Of a stretch of 64,000 nucleotides of DNA, positions 59,871-64,000 are shown in pieces; position 1 is the stretch's first letter; each line of letters opens with the position of its first letter. Both the position numbers and the translations under genes were made by a program. The notes under the pieces were generated by a model, which was given only the letters and a program-made list of their open reading frames with translations, was not told the origin of the DNA and ran no database searches. Source of the stretch: Balanoglossus misakiensis (lineage: Eukaryota; Hemichordata); NCBI GenBank assembly GCA_040954595.2, contig CM082590.2, positions 7,502,001 to 7,566,000 on the forward strand, in the 5' to 3' direction.

Positions 59871-61383
59871 ATAAAAAGACTGTGTACACTATTGAGGCCA
59901 CACGTTTTTATCGTCCACCAAGTCTGTGAATAACTAATACAAGATGGGATCATATGAGGAACAAGATTTTTTTGTTTGTACTCTCATATCAAACCAGACT
60001 AGCGTTGGAATTGCAGTAGCAGATCGGAGACTTGTTTTCCTCGAAAAAACATCGACGAAAATGACAGTGACATTTTTTATGCGAGGATAAAACGTCCGTT
60101 TACGTACTGGATCAGCGTTTTATGTCATTACAGAAGATAGATCTATGGAAATGTTGATGTGTTTCTATGGCTGACTTTTTACGAAAGCAGGATTCGCTCG
60201 CGTACCCGTGCTGTGCCCGGACTGGTCCCACGTAGCTGTACTATAGAAGACTGCACAAAACAGCTGTACATAGAAAACATTGAGTATGTAGCGCTCAGTG
60301 ACTCGCTGCTTTTGTACGTCACAGGTCATGTGATTTTTACCGATAATTTTTTGACTTCCTTCGTAGAAAGCTTCATTTACGCCTATCATAATATTTACTT
60401 TAGTTACGGGGGACGTGTTATGTCCGAGTGTTACCTCGAATGTTGTCGTATCTTGTCTGGGGAGTCTCGTGAAAATATGGCTGCACGTATGCAAATTAGT
60501 AAATTTGCATAAAGGCTCCTCTAGGTCGGTGTAGATAGTCTGGGCTCCCTATGTCATGAAACTGTGCACAAGCTTCTCTATGCTGTTGAAATTGTGTAGA
60601 GAGTTTTCTGAGAGGATTGGGTTTGTGAATCTGTAGAATGCCAAGGTAGTGAAATCTTGCTTTCCTAGGTAAGTGCAGTTTCTCAAAAACGCACATTTAC
60701 ATCTGAAAAAGTCATTTTAATTCCGATACAACATTACTGGAGGGACTTGTCGATCGGGGGTTAGGCAGACAGTTTAACCCTTTCTGGCCGGATATCCTAT
60801 ATATAGGAGATATATGGGTACGTTCCCAGAAAGCCAGGCTTGAAAGTTTACACAAGGGAAAATTTTCAGTGAAAATTTTGTTTTCCGTTTGTAATATCAG
60901 TGCATATCCCCGACATATGGAGTCAATATAAGAGCATGTAACCCTCATAGACGATAGAGGCAGTCTTTATGCATGATGCTGTACACATTGAGTCCAATAC
61001 CACCAGTACATATTGCCCTACACATGGTGTCAGTAACAGTCGTATAATCTACATGTTGTGAGTGTTCCAGCAAACTTGGATCAAGTCTGTTTTCTGTACC
61101 AGTAATAAAATTAACTTTATAACTTTTTAAGAAAAAAAAATATTTCACTTTTCTGTGGTGGAACTTGAAAAGGATTTCAGTCATAGTGCTTGCCCAGGTC
61201 TGGAGAAAATATCGAAAGAGATTTGAGAAAGTTTCTTAAATGTGTACAAAATGGTTTGGTTTCAGTTTGTATAGATTCTTAGCAAAGTATTGTTTCTAGT
61301 GACCGCTAAGTTTCTCAGTCACACTGAGTGTTTATTACAGGCATTAATAGTCCACAAAAATAACAACAGTTCGTAGACCGTAC

Positions 61384-61581
61384 GATAACCAGCAGCCATT
61401 TTGAATATATTATCTTCACATGAGGTCGAGAGTTCACGGTCTGATATCAGATAACCAGCAGCCATTTTGAATATATTATCTTCATATGAGGTCGAGAGGT
61501 CACGGTCTGAAATCAGATAACCAGCAGCCATTTTGAATATATTATCTTCACATGAGGTCGAGAGGTCACGGTCTGAAATCG
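61384..61581 (-). repeat. 66-bp tandem repeat, three copies, open on the minus strand
   Basis: GATAACCAGCAGCCATTTTG starts at 61,384, 61,450 and 61,516. Because 66 is divisible by three, one minus-strand frame stays open and would repeat a 22-residue unit containing CEDNIFKMAAGY. No flanking gene supports translation. Confidence 0.93.
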
Positions 61582-62367
61582 GATGAGTAAAATTCCGGTT
61601 GGCAAAATTTGTGTTCAAGAGCTGGTGTTATATGTTCGATCATATACAGTGGCATTACAGACATTTTGTTCTTGTCTTCAGTCTGAAATCTGCCCTGAAC
61701 ACAAGTTTAACTCTTCAGTTTGACTACCACAGCCCTTTGAAAGTAACATTTTTGCTGTCAAAACATGGTGCAACATATTTATCATTTTCACACATTTTCC
61801 CCAACTTTTCCCCATCCTTCTAGACCAGTTGCACATAATTTTCCAATGTGTACAGGTTTTGATCAAAATTTAAAAGAAAATTTTAAAGAAAAAGTAGTAA
61901 AAGTTATGATGTTAATTTTGTGGAAAACGACATTGACTATGGTCTGATTTGACCAATCAAATCAAGATTTGTAATGGATGTCATGACAACACTTAATATT
62001 CATGAATTCAAATCAACCAATCATGATGTCAGAATGATTTAACCAACATTCACGCCGTGCTAGCTTAGTAGTTTTCTGTGTCAGATGGATTTACTTTGCC
62101 AGAAAGGAAATTTTATTCTTTTTTTTTAGAAAACTATGAACTCAAGCTCTTAATTTTTGTTGTTTTTATCACTATCATGATATTTTAATTTGCGTAAGTC
62201 CTTTTTGGCGATCGATGAAAACCATCGCTTGAAATTTGCGAAGAGAGAAGCATTTTGGGATCTTTGTCTGATGTGCATGAAATGTCATTATCACAGCATT
62301 TTTTGTCGTCATTTTGTTACCAATTGAGGATTGTAAGAATTCTACTTGCAATGTTCCTGTAGACATG

Positions 62368-62437
62368 TACAGTCAAACCTGTGTTAGTGGCCACCTGTAT
62401 ATAGTGTCCACTTTGTTACAGTCCCTGTGCAATTCTT
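62368..62437. mobile_element. MITE family E, left fragment
   Basis: TACAGTCAAACCTGTGTTAG to CAGTCCCTGTGCAATTC, then truncated. Confidence 0.75.
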
Positions 62438-62595
62438 GCTAGGTTTTTGCTATCAAGGTGAGAAATGAAAATCTCGTATGATCGACACAAATTCAAGATG
62501 GCCGATTTTGCTACGTTTCACAAATGTGAGTTCATAAGTGCTAAATATTGAGCTCCTCAACAAAGTATGTAGGCTTGTAAAATGCCATTTTATTG

Positions 62596-62763
62596 TTAAA
62601 GGTATACGGTCACCTATGCAAATTTAGTTACAGTTACCATGGTAAATTGAGATCTAACCAATCACAGATTTTCAGTGGATGGCACACGCGAAAAAAGCGC
62701 TCAAGTACGCCATTTCAACCATATATGGATGTATGTAAATTGGAGGTGACTGTATACCTTTAA
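62596..62763. mobile_element. MITE family F, complete
   Basis: TTAAAGGTATACGGTCACCT and AGGTGACTGTATACCTTTAA with TTAA ends. The interior is shortened by about 25 bases compared with 54,558-54,750. Confidence 0.9.
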
Positions 62764-63025
62764 CATTTGAATTTTAGACTAGACTGTTGTTAACAATAAC
62801 ATTGCTAGTAATGCATATATTGACTGCGATGAAAAGCTAAATACTTGGGCATATCTAAAAGATGTTAGGAGTAGAACAAGAAACTATAGGTGACACACAG
62901 AACAAAAATACTATCAAAAGTGTCGACTTCTGTGCCTTTTATTTTGTTGTATATTTTCCTGCTCATTAGACGAACATACCACTTTACTTGAATGCTTCTA
63001 GCACAGGGTGTTAGCCGTGTCTTAA

Positions 63026-63118
63026 TTAACCCTTTCACCCCCAGTTCCCACTATAGAGGTCCAGGTTTACCATAGAAAACAATGGAGTTGGACCAAACCA
63101 TGGTGGTGAAAGGGTTAA
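63026..63118. mobile_element. MITE family A, inverted, abutting family B
   Basis: TTAACCCTTTCACCCCCAG and GTGGTGAAAGGGTTAA. Its right TTAA is the left TTAA of the next element. Confidence 0.9.
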
Positions 63119-63466
63119 AGGGACAAAGTATCTCTTGCTGCCCTTTTTCCATTAATTTTGTTTGATAAAAGACACCGTTTATGTTATTCTACATGTGGAT
63201 ATATAGTGAATGAACATTCAACCACACACACCTTCCATTCCGTTTGTAGGATGTGAGAGTAAAAATCTCGCCAAAATGAATAAATGGTAAACGCCGATTA
63301 TTCATTTTGGTGAGTTTTTTCTCTCTCGTGTCTGCAGGTGGTGTAGAAGTTGTGTGTGGTCGAACGTTAATTCACTATATATCCAAATGTAGAATAACAT
63401 ATACGGTTTCTTGTATCAAACATAATTAATGAAAAAAGGGCAGCGAGAAAGACTTTGTCCCTTTAA
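63115..63466. mobile_element. MITE family B, complete
   Basis: TTAAAGGGACAAAGTATCTC and GAAAGACTTTGTCCCTTTAA, with the central CCAAAATGAATAAATGG palindrome present. Confidence 0.9.
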
Positions 63467-64000
63467 CATGGCCAATATGAGTTCGCTATGCTGGGTCTGA
63501 CTAGATGATAATGGAAAACCTCGTCTGTTGATTTTCATTAAAGATTCTTCACTTCAGTAACCCTCGATGGTTTGTCATTTTATTCACCCCCTGACTGACA
63601 TTCATTGACCCATTTCTTTCTATTTATGCTAGTATGGGTGGAACCATTAAAGTGAAGTAGGGGGTCAGTGCATAATTTTTCATTGATTTCGTGACATAAT
63701 AAAAAAGCCAGAGAAAAAAGATGTGCTTTCACAGTTGATATTTAATAGAGCAAAACACCAATAAAACAAAAGCACAAGACATAAAATAGGAAATACCTTG
63801 GAAGTATAAGTTTTACTAGCATATTTCTGTGTGTCCAGTATATTATTTGAAATACATGTACTATTTCTCACATAAAAAGCTAGTTAACATTACATATACT
63901 GGACAAATAAATACATGTACTTGTTACATGTTTGGAATAAAGTGTCCACAGAAAATAATGCTTTTCTGCATAATTATGATTTTAAAACTACTTTCCTTAT

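Larger units (their letters stand above)
59871..64000. other. FBXL20 3' region and intergenic DNA, no recognised gene
   Basis: A 117-codon open frame at 60,159-60,512 has no similarity I recognise and no splice context; I do not call it. The interval holds a short ATGAATATTAATGAGT run just before it (59,560-59,625), a 66-bp tandem repeat at 61,384, and MITEs of families A, B, E and F. Confidence 0.5.

Noticed and set aside
60159-60512. 117-codon open frame after FBXL20
   Set aside because: No recognised domain, no splice or promoter support, and it has a comparable open frame on the opposite strand.

Overview
This is an animal nuclear genome window. Genes are split into many small GT-AG exons, intergenic DNA is AT-rich, and introns are packed with short palindromic DNA-transposon relatives (MITEs) and microsatellites. 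The proteins resemble slowly evolving deuterostome or marine-invertebrate orthologues. A hemichordate, lancelet or similar animal is my inference; the sequence alone does not fix the species.

Layout. 1-5,878: first coding exon of a ceramide synthase 1-like gene on the minus strand, with a repeat-filled intron running off the left edge. 5,879-16,900: repeat-rich DNA with a possible promoter and noncoding exon of the next gene. 16,920-23,207 (+): complete 12-exon CTDSPL2-type nuclear phosphatase. 28,151-34,322 (-): two tandem four-exon genes of the MIEN1/Rdx12 branch of the selenoprotein W family. Each reads through an in-frame TGA (selenocysteine, C-G-G-U motif), and each has a convincing type II SECIS element about 435-470 bases after its stop. 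39,658-44,139 (+): complete 8-exon mitochondrial sulfide:quinone oxidoreductase (SQOR). 47,355-50,263 (+): 5-exon protein with a DZIP3-type HEPN domain followed by two death-fold domains. 51,990-59,870 (+): complete 14-exon FBXL20/FBXL2-type F-box LRR protein ending in a CaaX box. 59,871-64,000: repeats, no recognised gene.

Themes. Human CTDSPL2 and SQOR both lie near 15q21, and human FBXL20 and MIEN1 both lie in 17q12, so the window seems to keep two old linkages side by side. Three encoded C termini (both MIEN1-like proteins and the FBXL20-like protein) end in CaaX boxes with a final Leu, predicting geranylgeranylation. Two redox functions, selenoproteins and sulfide oxidation, are neighbours.

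Most unusual are (1) the tandem Sec-containing MIEN1 pair with covarying SECIS elements, which standard gene callers would break at TGA, (2) repeated tandem duplication of splice-site regions into introns of CTDSPL2, MIEN1-like and FBXL20 genes, often flanking MITEs, (3) the HEPN-death-death protein, and (4) three TTAA-flanked MITE families, two of which abut at a shared TTAA. All exon models were read by eye from reading frame, splice consensus and family similarity, without transcript data.
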